Assembly (NCBI GenBank): GCA_913043905.1
Contig: CAJWNQ010000003.1
Span: forward strand, 1 to 64,000
DNA: 64,000 bases
Direction of reading: 5' to 3'
Source: an uncultured Paracoccaceae bacterium
Lineage (GTDB): Bacteria > Pseudomonadota > Alphaproteobacteria > Rhodobacterales > Rhodobacteraceae
Of the stretch, positions 1 to 8,541 are shown piece after piece. The translations under genes were made by a program, and so were the position numbers. Position 1 is the stretch's first letter; the number at the start of each line of letters is the position of its first letter. The notes under the pieces were generated by a model. That model saw nothing but the letters and a program-made list of their open reading frames with translations, was not told the origin of the DNA and did no database searches.

Positions 1-45
1 ATTGATGAAAAGCCAGAGCTTTGGGCAGAAGATATTGCTGAATAA
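1..45 (+). CDS. 3' end of an unidentified gene (partial)
   Basis: Frame 1 is open from the first base to a TAA at 43-45 and reads IDEKPELWAEDIAE. The acidic end followed by an AT-rich stretch and a converging rapZ gene is consistent with the end of a plus-strand gene. Fourteen codons are too few to name a family or even to be sure the frame is coding. Confidence 0.35.
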   Translation: MDEKPELWAEDIAE

Positions 46-134
46 AATAAATATCTTGTTTGTATTAAAAATATTAATTTTTTATAAGTATGTTAAGTTT
101 TATTGAACCAATTTTATAAATATTTTTATAGTAA

Positions 135-989
135 TTATATATCTCGATGGATTGTGGTAACTGAGTTAAAAAGTTTGCCCAAACTGCGTTCTAAAGCCTG
201 AGTGATGGCAACAGATCTATGTTGCCCTCCGGTACACCCTATGGCCAAAGTTAAGTAGGTCTTTCCAGCTGCCGCATGCAAGGGGATCCAGTTCGTCATT
301 AAGTTTAAGATATTTTCTACTGCCTCATGTGCTTTAGGTTGGGAGAAGACATATTCAGAGACAGCCAAATCTAATCCAGTTTTGGAGCGTAGATCTGTTT
401 CATAATAAGGGTTATCTAGAAAACGAACGTCGAACATAAAATCGGCATCCAAAGGAACTCCATTTTTGAATCCAAAGCTCATAATGTTCACAATAATATC
501 AAGGCTAACATCACGATGTAAAACCATTTGCCCTATACGTTTTCTTAGCTCATGTGTTTTCATTAATGAAGTGTCTAATATGAAACTAGCTCGAGCCCTA
601 ATCTCTGCTAAAAGAATACGTTCGGCATCTATGCATTCATATAGACTATCGCTTTTTTGTATGGGATGACGTCGGCGGGTTTCAGAATAGCGGCGAACCA
701 AAACGTCATCATCACAGTCAAGAAATAGAATGTTGTGTGATGCACCTTCATTTTGCAAGTTATCAATGGTTGTTAAAAAATTTGAAAAAAAGTCATGCCC
801 CCGTACGTCTACAGCTATTGCAAGGCGTTGTTTGTATTTAGTTGATAGGGAAGTAAGTTGTGTCAAATTTTGTAGAAATACTAATGGCATATTGTCTATG
901 CAAAAAAAATCAAGATCCTCCAAAACTTTCATAACCTCTGCTCTTCCTGCGCCTGATATACCAGTAACAAACAAGATCGATTCATTCAT
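135..989 (-). CDS. rapZ: RapZ-type RNase adapter / nucleotide-binding protein
   Basis: A 284-residue protein with the two-part RapZ layout: an N-terminal P-loop domain and a C-terminal domain with the conserved block GCTGGQHRSVAI near residue 255 and FGFKNGVPLDADFMFDVRF near residue 172. In enterobacteria RapZ binds GlmZ sRNA and steers RNase E to control amino-sugar synthesis. In alphaproteobacteria the family usually sits near PTS and ChvG/ChvI genes; its exact role here is inferred. The P-loop reads GISGAGRAE: the usual Lys is Arg (common in relatives, as I recall) and the following Ser/Thr is Ala, so nucleotide binding may be weakened. Start chosen at the ATG with GGAG upstream. It lies 63 bp behind the HAD gene on the same strand and is probably co-transcribed. 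Confidence 0.9.
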   Translation of the reverse strand: MNESILFVTGISGAGRAEVMKVLEDLDFFCIDNMPLVFLQNLTQLTSLSTKYKQRLAIAVDVRGHDFFSNFLTTIDNLQNEGASHNILFLDCDDDVLVRRYSETRRRHPIQKSDSLYECIDAERILLAEIRARASFILDTSLMKTHELRKRIGQMVLHRDVSLDIIVNIMSFGFKNGVPLDADFMFDVRFLDNPYYETDLRSKTGLDLAVSEYVFSQPKAHEAVENILNLMTNWIPLHAAAGKTYLTLAIGCTGGQHRSVAITQALERSLGKLFNSVTTIHRDI

Positions 990-1052
990 TTTTTGGGTCT
1001 CCTTTTTATTATAATCAAATTATTTTGATAGCCCTAAAGTTAAGTATATTGC

Positions 1053-1892
1053 TCATTTTAGGCTCTCTATAAAATATGTAGGTGACTTGCAGCCATTATT
1101 AGCAATTAATCTATTAAGTACTTCGTCATGATTGTTATTTATAAAATCAGACGCATATATTCCACTTTGTATTAGTAACGTATCCCAACCGGCAGTGTGT
1201 CCTCCAACTATGTCATGATCTAAACTATCTCCAACCATTAGAAGTCGATTTGCATTAAGCTCTTTTTTTAATCCATCAAAAATAGGTTTATGTGGCTTAC
1301 CATAAAATATTACTTTGCCACCACGCTTGCGATATAAGTGCGCCAAAGTTCCTGGTGAAACTACTATCTGGCCTCCTGCGCGCGGACTAAATAGGTCAGG
1401 ATTTGAACAATATATTGGCAAATTTTTAGTAAATGCTTGATCTAAGATATCCTGTAACTGGAGGGTGCTATGGTCATCAGGTATACCCATTAGTAAAATT
1501 GCTTGAGCAGTTTTTACCGAATTTTCAAACTTTATATTAAGACCTTTAGCCCAATTAATAGCATCGCCAGAATTACTTTCTATTGAAAAAAAATGTTGCT
1601 CAACAATTGTACTGTTTAAAATATCTTGCCACATTGCTTCCCCACTGGTCATCACAAACTCGAACAAAGATGGTGCAAAACCCATGCTTACCATGCGCGC
1701 AGTATTTGTGTCACTTCGTTTTCCTGAATTTGATAACACAGCTAAGCGTGTGCCATTTTTGGTAAGATTATTAAGACATTCTATAGCATTAGCATATGGA
1801 GCTTTACCATCATGCAGCACTCCGTATTGGTCTAAAACTATAACATCATAGTTTGAAGCTATCGTTGATATATTATCTATTATTTGTGCCAT
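1053..1892 (-). CDS. HAD-superfamily class IIA hydrolase (TIGR01459-like)
   Basis: A 279-residue NagD/class-IIA HAD protein. Motif I is LDQYGVLHDG near residue 20, motif II VLSNSGKRS near residue 53, the lysine region FYGKPHKPIFDG near residue 195 and motif III/IV MVGDSLDHDIVGG near residue 220. The cap lies between motifs II and III. In this subfamily the second Asp of DxD is replaced by an aromatic residue (Tyr here), so the acid/base role must differ from ordinary HAD phosphatases. The substrate is unknown; sugar phosphates are a plausible guess. It is upstream of rapZ on the same strand. Confidence 0.85.
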   Translation of the reverse strand: MAQIIDNISTIASNYDVIVLDQYGVLHDGKAPYANAIECLNNLTKNGTRLAVLSNSGKRSDTNTARMVSMGFAPSLFEFVMTSGEAMWQDILNSTIVEQHFFSIESNSGDAINWAKGLNIKFENSVKTAQAILLMGIPDDHSTLQLQDILDQAFTKNLPIYCSNPDLFSPRAGGQIVVSPGTLAHLYRKRGGKVIFYGKPHKPIFDGLKKELNANRLLMVGDSLDHDIVGGHTAGWDTLLIQSGIYASDFINNNHDEVLNRLIANNGCKSPTYFIESLK

Positions 1893-2207
1893 CTTAACTT
1901 ACTGGTAGCCATAATTTATTATAATTATGCACATTGTTCCTTCATCTGTATGATATTTAAAATTTTTAATTGTGGTGATTTGCAAAATGACACTGAGTGA
2001 AAATAAATACTAAATTATTCTGCAACCTCTATGGCAAAGTTAATCCTTTTGTTTAATAATCTTATTATAAAATCATTTATCTGTCACTAGATAAACTTTG
2101 AATTAGCACTGGAACGATATAAAACGAACATTCGTTGTTGATATTTGATATCTTTTAGTGTTCCATATACTCACATAAAATTTATTTAATCTAGGGAGAG
2201 TTAAATT
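1893..2207. other. Divergent intergenic region
   Basis: A 315-bp AT-rich gap between the minus-strand HAD gene and the plus-strand ABC operon. It contains the palindromic operator-like element annotated separately, followed by TTGATA-type promoter-like sequence. A ribosome site AGGGAGAG lies 6-13 bp before the ATG at 2208. No RNA gene or further ORF was seen. Confidence 0.5.
2123..2143. promoter_or_regulatory. Palindromic DeoR/GlpR-type operator candidate
   Basis: AACGAA-CA-TTCGTT is a perfect 6+6 inverted repeat centred 78 bp before the ABC operon start. The block CGAACATTCGTTGTTGATAT differs by one base from the block upstream of glpD at 63655-63674, and the two have nearly equal distance to their start codons (72 and 70 bp from palindrome end to ATG). 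The half-site CGAACAT also occurs in the known E. coli GlpR operator consensus. Confidence 0.6.
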
Positions 2208-3461
2208 ATGAAGTTAACAAAACGATATCTTTTAAAAACACTTTCAAAAGCTGCTGCAATTGCGTTGTTTTCAACAACGGCAACATTTTCTGTAGCTGAT
2301 GGAATATCAGCAAAGCTTGATGCATGGTTGATGGAGAATTCACTAGGATCGCACGCAACTGGCCAAGAAAACTGGGATGAAATTGTTGCTGCAGCCAAAG
2401 AAGAAGGTGAGGTATCTGTTTACACAGCTTCTGGTAGAATTGCAAAATTAGTTGATCATTTTGAAGCTCTTTACCCTGGAATTAAACTTACCGTTTATGA
2501 TTTAGGCTCAGTTAAGACGATTGAAAAAACGGTACGTGAACAAGATGCAGGTATTTTTACAACTGATGTTATTACAACAGGTAATTCAGGACAGGTGATA
2601 TATGAGCTTTTAGGAAAAAACCGTATTTTTAATTATGTGCCTTCGCATTATGTAGACCGAATTCCTTCGGAAAATCGCGATCCATTACTTGTTCGTGTAA
2701 ATGAAGCTATGGTTTTTTTCTATAATACGGAAGTACATCCAGATGGTGCGCCAATAAGCAATGTTTGGGAATTAACACAAGAAAAATATCGTGGTCGTGT
2801 AGGAATAAAAAACCCAATGTCATCAGGATCTTCACTTATGGGGCTAGCAACGTTAGTTCAAAATCCTGAAGAAATGGCTGCAGCATATAAACGTTTAACT
2901 GGAGAAGATATTATTCTTGGTGATGGCGTGCCTGATGCTGGTTATGAGTTTGTACGCAGAATGTTAGCTAATGATATAGTAATTTATAAGTCAGGATCAA
3001 AATTAGTAGATGCTTCTGGCAAAGCTGGCCAAGATGATGCGCTAATTGTTATGGGAAGTATGACATACATTTCTCGTAATGAATCTAAAGGTAATGTGAA
3101 TGCAATCTTGTCAGACTTAGATCCTGTCTCACGTTTAGTTTTTCCTACCTTTATGTCAATTGGTGCACATGCCCCAAATCCGAACGCAGCAAAGGTTCTG
3201 ATTGCATATCTATTAGGAAGTACAGACATAAATCTAGATACCAAACTTGAGAAACCATACATCGAGGGAGCAAGCTTTGATTTACTTCAGGGATTGGCAC
3301 CATATCACGATGCAGGCTCAGTAAGTCCTCGTAGTGATGTTCCATTGCCTCAAGGTGGAGAAATCTGGGATGAAATGAAGGGTTGGAATGTTTCTGCTAA
3401 ATTTATGTGGGAGCAAGGGCCTAAACTGCGTGATTTTTGGAATATACACGCAAGCCAATAA
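2208..3461 (+). CDS. ABC transporter periplasmic substrate-binding protein (Fbp/AfuA-type)
   Basis: A 417-residue extracellular solute-binding protein with a signal peptide (KAAAIALFSTTATFSVADG, about residues 14-32). The body is of the type often annotated as ferric-iron binding: VSVYTASGRIAKLVDHFEALYPG near residue 68, a Gly/Ser-rich SSGSSLMGLA loop near 205 and YISRNES near 285. Relatives also bind 2-aminoethylphosphonate, polyamines or sugar phosphates (AfuA), so the fold does not fix the substrate. No clear iron-binding Tyr-Tyr pair is evident by eye. First gene of a three-gene importer operon, 12 bp before the ATPase, with a GlpR-like operator upstream. The regulatory link favours a phosphorylated or glycerol-derived substrate; this is inference. 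Confidence 0.85.
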   Translation: MKLTKRYLLKTLSKAAAIALFSTTATFSVADGISAKLDAWLMENSLGSHATGQENWDEIVAAAKEEGEVSVYTASGRIAKLVDHFEALYPGIKLTVYDLGSVKTIEKTVREQDAGIFTTDVITTGNSGQVIYELLGKNRIFNYVPSHYVDRIPSENRDPLLVRVNEAMVFFYNTEVHPDGAPISNVWELTQEKYRGRVGIKNPMSSGSSLMGLATLVQNPEEMAAAYKRLTGEDIILGDGVPDAGYEFVRRMLANDIVIYKSGSKLVDASGKAGQDDALIVMGSMTYISRNESKGNVNAILSDLDPVSRLVFPTFMSIGAHAPNPNAAKVLIAYLLGSTDINLDTKLEKPYIEGASFDLLQGLAPYHDAGSVSPRSDVPLPQGGEIWDEMKGWNVSAKFMWEQGPKLRDFWNIHASQ

Positions 3462-3473
3462 AGGGCGCTTAAA

Positions 3474-4565
3474 ATGGGACAGATACTTCTCGATGGGATC
3501 GTAAAGTCCTATGGTAAAGTGGTCGTGGTGAAAAACCTCGACCTTACCGTCCAGCCGGGTGAATTCCTAACGATACTAGGACCATCCGGATGCGGCAAAA
3601 CTACAACCCTGCGTATGATCGCTGGGTTGGAGGAGCCAGATCAAGGTGCCATTAAACTTAATGATAAAGTGGTTTTTTCGCGTAACAATGGTGTAGTTGT
3701 TCCACCAGAGGCTCGGCATCTTGGGCTGATATTTCAGAGTTATGCTTTGTGGCCACACATGACAGTTGCAAAAAATATTACTCTGGCTTTAAAAGAGCAA
3801 AAAATATCTAAAAGTGAAATTGCCCAGCGATTAGAAAACGCATTGGATATGGTACAGCTCACAGGTTATGCTGAACGATATCCCTCTGAGTTATCAGGTG
3901 GGCAGCAACAAAGGGTTGCGGTAGCTCGATTAATTGCTTTGAGGCCATCCATTTTGCTTATGGATGAACCATTATCTAATCTTGATGCTAAATTACGCAC
4001 AGAGATGCGTGCTAGTTTAAAGCGTTTGCACCGTGATCTTGGAGCCACAACTGTTTATGTTACTCACGACCAAATAGAAGCCTTAACACTTTCTGACCGT
4101 ATTATAATCATGAATGAGGGGCAAATAATGCAAGAAGGATCCCCATATGATATTTATCATCATCCAGCAAATATCTTTGTAGCTGAGTTTATTGGTGATC
4201 CTGGCATCAATTTATTTAAAGGTACTATTTCCAACGGTATGCTTGACTGTGGTGCTATTTCAATTCCTTTACCTACTACTATAGCAAATAGGGGTGGTAA
4301 TTTAATCGCAGGAATAAGACCAGAAAAAATAAAGGTATCTGAAACTGCAAAAAATGGCTGGCAAGAAGTTACAACCGGTATATTACAACCTACTGGTGCT
4401 AATACAATACTTGAGGTTAAAGCGGAAGATATTCCTATAACTTTATTACAAACTGGTTTTATCACATTATCAGAAAATACTCCACTTTGGATTGATTTTG
4501 AGACTGATGCGCTAAGCTTTTTTAATACACAAACGCAAGAAAATTTGCGAAATGAGGTTAGTTAA
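3474..4565 (+). CDS. ABC transporter ATP-binding protein (FbpC/PotA-type)
   Basis: A 363-residue importer ATPase. Walker A is GPSGCGKTT (residue ~36), the signature is LSGGQQQRVAVAR (~140), Walker B is ILLMDEPLSNLD (~160) and the switch histidine sits in VTHDQIEAL (~197). A C-terminal TOBE-like regulatory region (AGIRPEKIKVSE, ~280) follows. It energises import by the adjacent fused permease. It follows the binding protein by 12 bp and overlaps the permease gene by 14 bp, indicating a single operon. Confidence 0.9.
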   Translation: MGQILLDGIVKSYGKVVVVKNLDLTVQPGEFLTILGPSGCGKTTTLRMIAGLEEPDQGAIKLNDKVVFSRNNGVVVPPEARHLGLIFQSYALWPHMTVAKNITLALKEQKISKSEIAQRLENALDMVQLTGYAERYPSELSGGQQQRVAVARLIALRPSILLMDEPLSNLDAKLRTEMRASLKRLHRDLGATTVYVTHDQIEALTLSDRIIIMNEGQIMQEGSPYDIYHHPANIFVAEFIGDPGINLFKGTISNGMLDCGAISIPLPTTIANRGGNLIAGIRPEKIKVSETAKNGWQEVTTGILQPTGANTILEVKAEDIPITLLQTGFITLSENTPLWIDFETDALSFFNTQTQENLRNEVS

Positions 4566-6411
4566 CATAATGATAAAAGCACCTATAGGTAGTGGGAAGC
4601 CTGCATTTTGGTCTGTGCAAAATATTTCTTATCAGGCCTATAGGTTGAAAACTCGACCTGAACTGATTATTGGTGTTTTGGCGCTTTGTTTTCTAAGTTT
4701 TGTGGTGCTGGTACCATTATTGCAAATTATCCAAGATGCATTTACGTTCCAAAGCTATGATCTTTCCTATGAACCTGACGGTGTCGTGGGTAGTTTTACA
4801 TTATTCCATATTGATCGAGTGTTTAATCAACCTATTTCAACAGCACTATTCTATAAACCATTGCTTAACAGTCTTAAGATGGGGTTTGCGGTTACAGCTA
4901 TTGCATTGGTCGTTGGTTTTAGCCTTGCGTGGTTAATGGTTAGAACAAATGTACATTTTAAAGGCGTTTTTGGTGCAATGTTAGTGTTTCCATATATGAT
5001 GCCTTCATGGGTAATGGCTATTGCCTGGCTTAGTTTGTTTAAAAATGACCGCATCGGTGGATCAGAAGGGTTACTTACTTATTTGACCGGTATCCAAGCT
5101 CCAGATTGGGTTGCATACGGAATTTTTCCAATCGTTATTACTCTTGCGTTACATTATTATGCTTATGCATATTTACTGATATCAGGTGCTTTGGCGACAG
5201 TTGATAGTGAGCTTGAGGAGGCTGGAGCCACCAGTGGAATGGGTAAGTGGAAGAGAATTCGCGTTATCACCATGCCTTTGCTGATGCCAGCAATAGGTTC
5301 AGCTATTGTGCTAACATTTATTCGTATTTTGGGAACATTTGGTACACCTGCATTGTTAGGATTACCAGTACGGTTTTTTACTTTTTCTACACAAATTTAT
5401 GCCTCAATAAACGCGCGTAACCAAGGTGATGCATTCGTTCTGGCTTTAGTCTTGATCGTTTTGGCAATTTCTTTTATTTGGATTAATAGTCGCATCATTG
5501 GTGTCCGCAAGAGCTATGTAACTATGACAGGAAAAGGCTTTCGAAAAAGTGAAAGTGATCTTGGAAAAATGCGCTGGCCTATAACAATTTTAGTTATTTT
5601 ATTTTTATGTATGACGGTAGCATTACCACTAATTTTGCTCCTGTGGGAATCTTTAACTCTTATTCCTGGAAATTATAGTATCTCAAATTTAACAACTTAT
5701 TTCTGGAACGGGAAAGGTAATATTAATTTGGCTTATGGGGAACCTGGCATAATTCATAATAAGGGAATTCTTGAAGCATTATTTAATTCAATAAAACTTG
5801 GCTTTGCTGCTGCCTTATTTAATGGAGTACTTGGCCTTTTGGTAGGGTATGCCGTTGTTCGTGGGCGCGGTGCACGTTTGTCCAAATGGTTGGAAGCTAT
5901 TGCTTTTGCGCCATACATATTCCCGTCAATTGCATTAGGAGCAATTTATATTGGCATGTTCTCAACCAATATTGGGCCTGTTCCTGCACTTTATGGCACA
6001 TTTACTATTCTTGTATTGATCACGGTGATCAAAAACTTGCCCTTTACTTCACGTACTGGAATTGCTGCAATTCTGCAAATACACCAATCGCTAGAGGAAG
6101 CTGCTCGTGTACAGGGTATCGGCTGGTTTAGGCGCATGTTTCGTATTATCATTCCTTTGTCTATGAGCGGGCTAGTTGCAGGAATGTTGTTAACGTTTAT
6201 TACCGCAATGCGAGAATTATCTCTAATTATTTTACTTATTTCACCTGGCAACATGGTTTTAACGGGCTTAATATTTAGTTACCAGGAAATGGATATGTCG
6301 CAGCATTCAAGTGCTGTGACCTTAATGCTAGTTCTTCTTATTATTGTAATTAGTGTAATTGTTCGTTTGATTACACGCAGTGCTGGAGTTGGGCGATTAA
6401 ATGTAACGTAG
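4552..6411 (+). CDS. ABC transporter permease, two-domain fused (FbpB/AfuB-type)
   Basis: A 619-residue integral membrane protein containing two tandem BPD_transp_1 domains, about 12 membrane segments. Two EAA loops that contact the ATPase are visible: EEAGATSGMGKWKRIRVITM (~residue 223) and EEAARVQGIGWFRRMFRIII (~515). Fused permeases of this length are typical of Fbp, AfuB and phosphonate (AepW/PhnU-V) systems. It overlaps the ATPase gene by 14 bp; an internal ATG at 4570 (MIKAPIGSG) is an alternative start. It forms the channel for the substrate delivered by the protein encoded at 2208. Confidence 0.9.
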   Translation: MRLVNIMIKAPIGSGKPAFWSVQNISYQAYRLKTRPELIIGVLALCFLSFVVLVPLLQIIQDAFTFQSYDLSYEPDGVVGSFTLFHIDRVFNQPISTALFYKPLLNSLKMGFAVTAIALVVGFSLAWLMVRTNVHFKGVFGAMLVFPYMMPSWVMAIAWLSLFKNDRIGGSEGLLTYLTGIQAPDWVAYGIFPIVITLALHYYAYAYLLISGALATVDSELEEAGATSGMGKWKRIRVITMPLLMPAIGSAIVLTFIRILGTFGTPALLGLPVRFFTFSTQIYASINARNQGDAFVLALVLIVLAISFIWINSRIIGVRKSYVTMTGKGFRKSESDLGKMRWPITILVILFLCMTVALPLILLLWESLTLIPGNYSISNLTTYFWNGKGNINLAYGEPGIIHNKGILEALFNSIKLGFAAALFNGVLGLLVGYAVVRGRGARLSKWLEAIAFAPYIFPSIALGAIYIGMFSTNIGPVPALYGTFTILVLITVIKNLPFTSRTGIAAILQIHQSLEEAARVQGIGWFRRMFRIIIPLSMSGLVAGMLLTFITAMRELSLIILLISPGNMVLTGLIFSYQEMDMSQHSSAVTLMLVLLIIVISVIVRLITRSAGVGRLNVT

Positions 6412-6713
6412 TTTTAATATATAACAGGTTTTTAAATATACTTAATAGCTGACAATAAAGTATTGTAAGATTTTTGGTGTGTTTATTACTCTAGCTAAAA
6501 CTCTTACGGTTGGGCGTAGTCCAAAACATTCCACGTAGCTGAACATGTTAATGACTCAAATATCTACTTTAAAATTAATTAAATTTTTAATAACTTCATA
6601 AAACGCTGAAAAGGTTAGTTATGATTTAAATTTTTTTTACAAAAGTCGCCATTTTTATGTTTATGGTTAGATAAAAGAGTTTAATAAGATTTATTAATAA
6701 AAAGGGTTAAAAA
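6412..6713. other. Intergenic gap, nothing recognised
   Basis: About 300 bp of AT-rich sequence between the ABC operon and the hypothetical gene. There is no convincing terminator hairpin, RNA gene or conserved ORF. An AAAAAGGG ribosome site directly precedes the next gene. Confidence 0.4.
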
Positions 6714-7238
6714 ATGCGTAATATAATACAATTTTGTTTAGAGGGCATGAGCTTTAAATACATACTTATAAAAACCCTAATAGGAATAACCTGTCTTAGT
6801 GTATGTGGATCAATAAGTGCTGGTAATTTTGATGAACTGAGAAAGAAAAGTAATTTAGAACTGATAACAGAGCTTAATTACCTAAAGAAACTACGCCCTT
6901 CACAAGAAAAATTAATAACCGACAAATTTATTAAAAATATTAGACTTGAGCTAGCTATGGGGTCCGTTTGTGAAGGATCTAGTTATAAATCATGGAAAAA
7001 TAAGATGGACATTTTTGTTGAATTAATGCGTGATTTTGCAATTGAAACAAAAACAAAAGCATTGATTATTCCAACGATAAATACTGATGAAGTCTTTTTT
7101 AATAGGACTGTTTCTAAAACTGATTGTACAAAACATACTGGAGAAAAGTTAGAGGCACTATTTTATGAGATTAGGCTTATTGCCACTATTGAAGGATACA
7201 AAGCTACATTAAGTGATAGATTGATATTAGGGGACTAA
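6714..7238 (+). CDS. Hypothetical secreted protein
   Basis: A 174-residue protein not assigned to a family. It has a probable signal peptide (ILIKTLIGITCLSVCGSISAG, ~residues 17-37), so an internal Met12 start (MSFKYILIK) is also possible. AAAAAGGG a few bases before the first ATG supports the annotated start. The mature part is charged, predicted mostly helical, and has two Cys (GSVCEGSS and KTDCTKH) that could form a disulfide in the periplasm. It stands alone between an ABC operon and a converging permease gene. No function is proposed. Confidence 0.6.
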   Translation: MRNIIQFCLEGMSFKYILIKTLIGITCLSVCGSISAGNFDELRKKSNLELITELNYLKKLRPSQEKLITDKFIKNIRLELAMGSVCEGSSYKSWKNKMDIFVELMRDFAIETKTKALIIPTINTDEVFFNRTVSKTDCTKHTGEKLEALFYEIRLIATIEGYKATLSDRLILGD

Positions 7239-7400
7239 AGTTGAATTAATTAATGGAACCTGACATAACTAGTTCTATTATAAACTTAAAAGTTTTAGAC
7301 CGATTACGTTTTACTTCACTGTCTATAATACTAGTAAACTGATTATACCAATTATCTTAAGATTTTACTTAGAGTTTAAACTATTAGTATAAAGTTTTTA

Positions 7401-8153
7401 TTAATTACTCATCAAATAAAAAATAAAAGTCATTATGCTTCCTATTGCAACAATAATAGTTTTTATGACTTTTGCAGAAAGTTTGCGCGCTACGATTGCA
7501 CCGCAATACCCACCTATTGTAGCTCCTACCATCATAAGAATGGCTTGAGGCCAGTATATTATACCAGCTAATCCAAATGTTATGACTGAAGCAAAAGATA
7601 ATGCAAAAGACATTCCATTTTTCAAACCGTTCATTAGATTAATGTCACGCATTCCCAGAGTTGAAAATAAAGCTAAGAGAACTATCCCTAATCCACCATT
7701 AAAATATCCACCATAAATACAAACAAATAATGTTGCTAAATTCCCTTTAATGCTAGTTTTTCCGGTAGTATTTTTTGCCCATTTTGATATTAAATTCCCA
7801 AAGGCAAACATGACTGTCGCAAATCCAAGCAACCATGGTATTACAAAAGAAAATAAAGCTGTTGGCGTTCTTAATAGCAGTAATGATCCCAAAACACCGC
7901 CTAATGCTGATATGAAGATTAATAAAGAAAATTGGCCTTTTGGGTATGTTTTCAGCTCTTTCATAAAGCCTAGTGCGCCACTTAGATATCCAGGAAAAAC
8001 AGCTAATGCACTGGTTGCGTTAGCTGCAATTATAGGCACTCCAGCAAAGACTAGTGCTGGAAACGTTAAGAAGCTACCGCCGCCTGCGATCGAGTTTGCA
8101 ATACCTGCAAAAAATGCAGATACAAAAAGTATTATGGCCTCTATAGCTGTCAT
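7401..8153 (-). CDS. TauE/SafE family membrane permease
   Basis: A 250-residue polytopic protein with 7-8 hydrophobic segments and the TauE/SafE signatures GIANSIAGGGSFLTFPAL (~17-34), ANATSALAVFPGYLSGALG (~44-62) and a repeated half YFNGGLGIVLLALFSTLG (~150). The family exports sulfite or sulfoacetate, or transports other organic anions; the substrate here is not indicated by neighbours. It is a single gene convergent with the secreted hypothetical protein. Confidence 0.88.
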   Translation of the reverse strand: MTAIEAIILFVSAFFAGIANSIAGGGSFLTFPALVFAGVPIIAANATSALAVFPGYLSGALGFMKELKTYPKGQFSLLIFISALGGVLGSLLLLRTPTALFSFVIPWLLGFATVMFAFGNLISKWAKNTTGKTSIKGNLATLFVCIYGGYFNGGLGIVLLALFSTLGMRDINLMNGLKNGMSFALSFASVITFGLAGIIYWPQAILMMVGATIGGYCGAIVARKLSAKVIKTIIVAIGSIMTFIFYLMSN

Positions 8154-8541
8154 AAGATAATTCCTGTAATTCTAATTAATTTGAATAGTTTTATTAGTTT
8201 AGACCTGCAATTATTCCATTAATATTTTGGGCAGAACTAACAGTATTAATAACAAATGCAACTATGTTGAGGCCATGTCTTCTATGGAAACGCCATCGTT
8301 TATGAAAGCCTTAATTCTAATTATTAATATAGAATTACTTATAGCTGATTTGTTGCGAGTAATTGATTTTTTAAAAAATAGAGTTACTTAAATCATTCCT
8401 ATTAAATACTTCCCCCCAAAAATCACTTTATGTATTTAAGTATCCTTAATAAAAAATCTAAGAAACTACACATACCTATAAAATAATACGATAATTCCAA
8501 TGTCTTATTTTTTAGCTATTATCTCAAAAAAGGCATTAATT
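8154..8541. other. Intergenic gap between divergent genes
   Basis: About 390 bp between the TauE-like gene and the likely start of the HAD-like gene. It is AT-rich, with a C-tract (ttcccccca) near 8411. A stop-free minus-strand stretch at about 8194-8322 lacks a start codon and was not called. No RNA gene or palindrome stands out. Confidence 0.35.

Noticed and set aside
2208-6411. Annotating the operon simply as an iron(III) (FbpABC) importer
   Set aside because: The binding-protein family covers phosphonates, polyamines and sugar phosphates as well, and the upstream site links it to glpD, so the iron label is not supported.
8194-8322. Stop-free minus-strand frame of about 43 codons in the gap before the TauE-like gene
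   Set aside because: No start codon or ribosome site; the length is compatible with chance.
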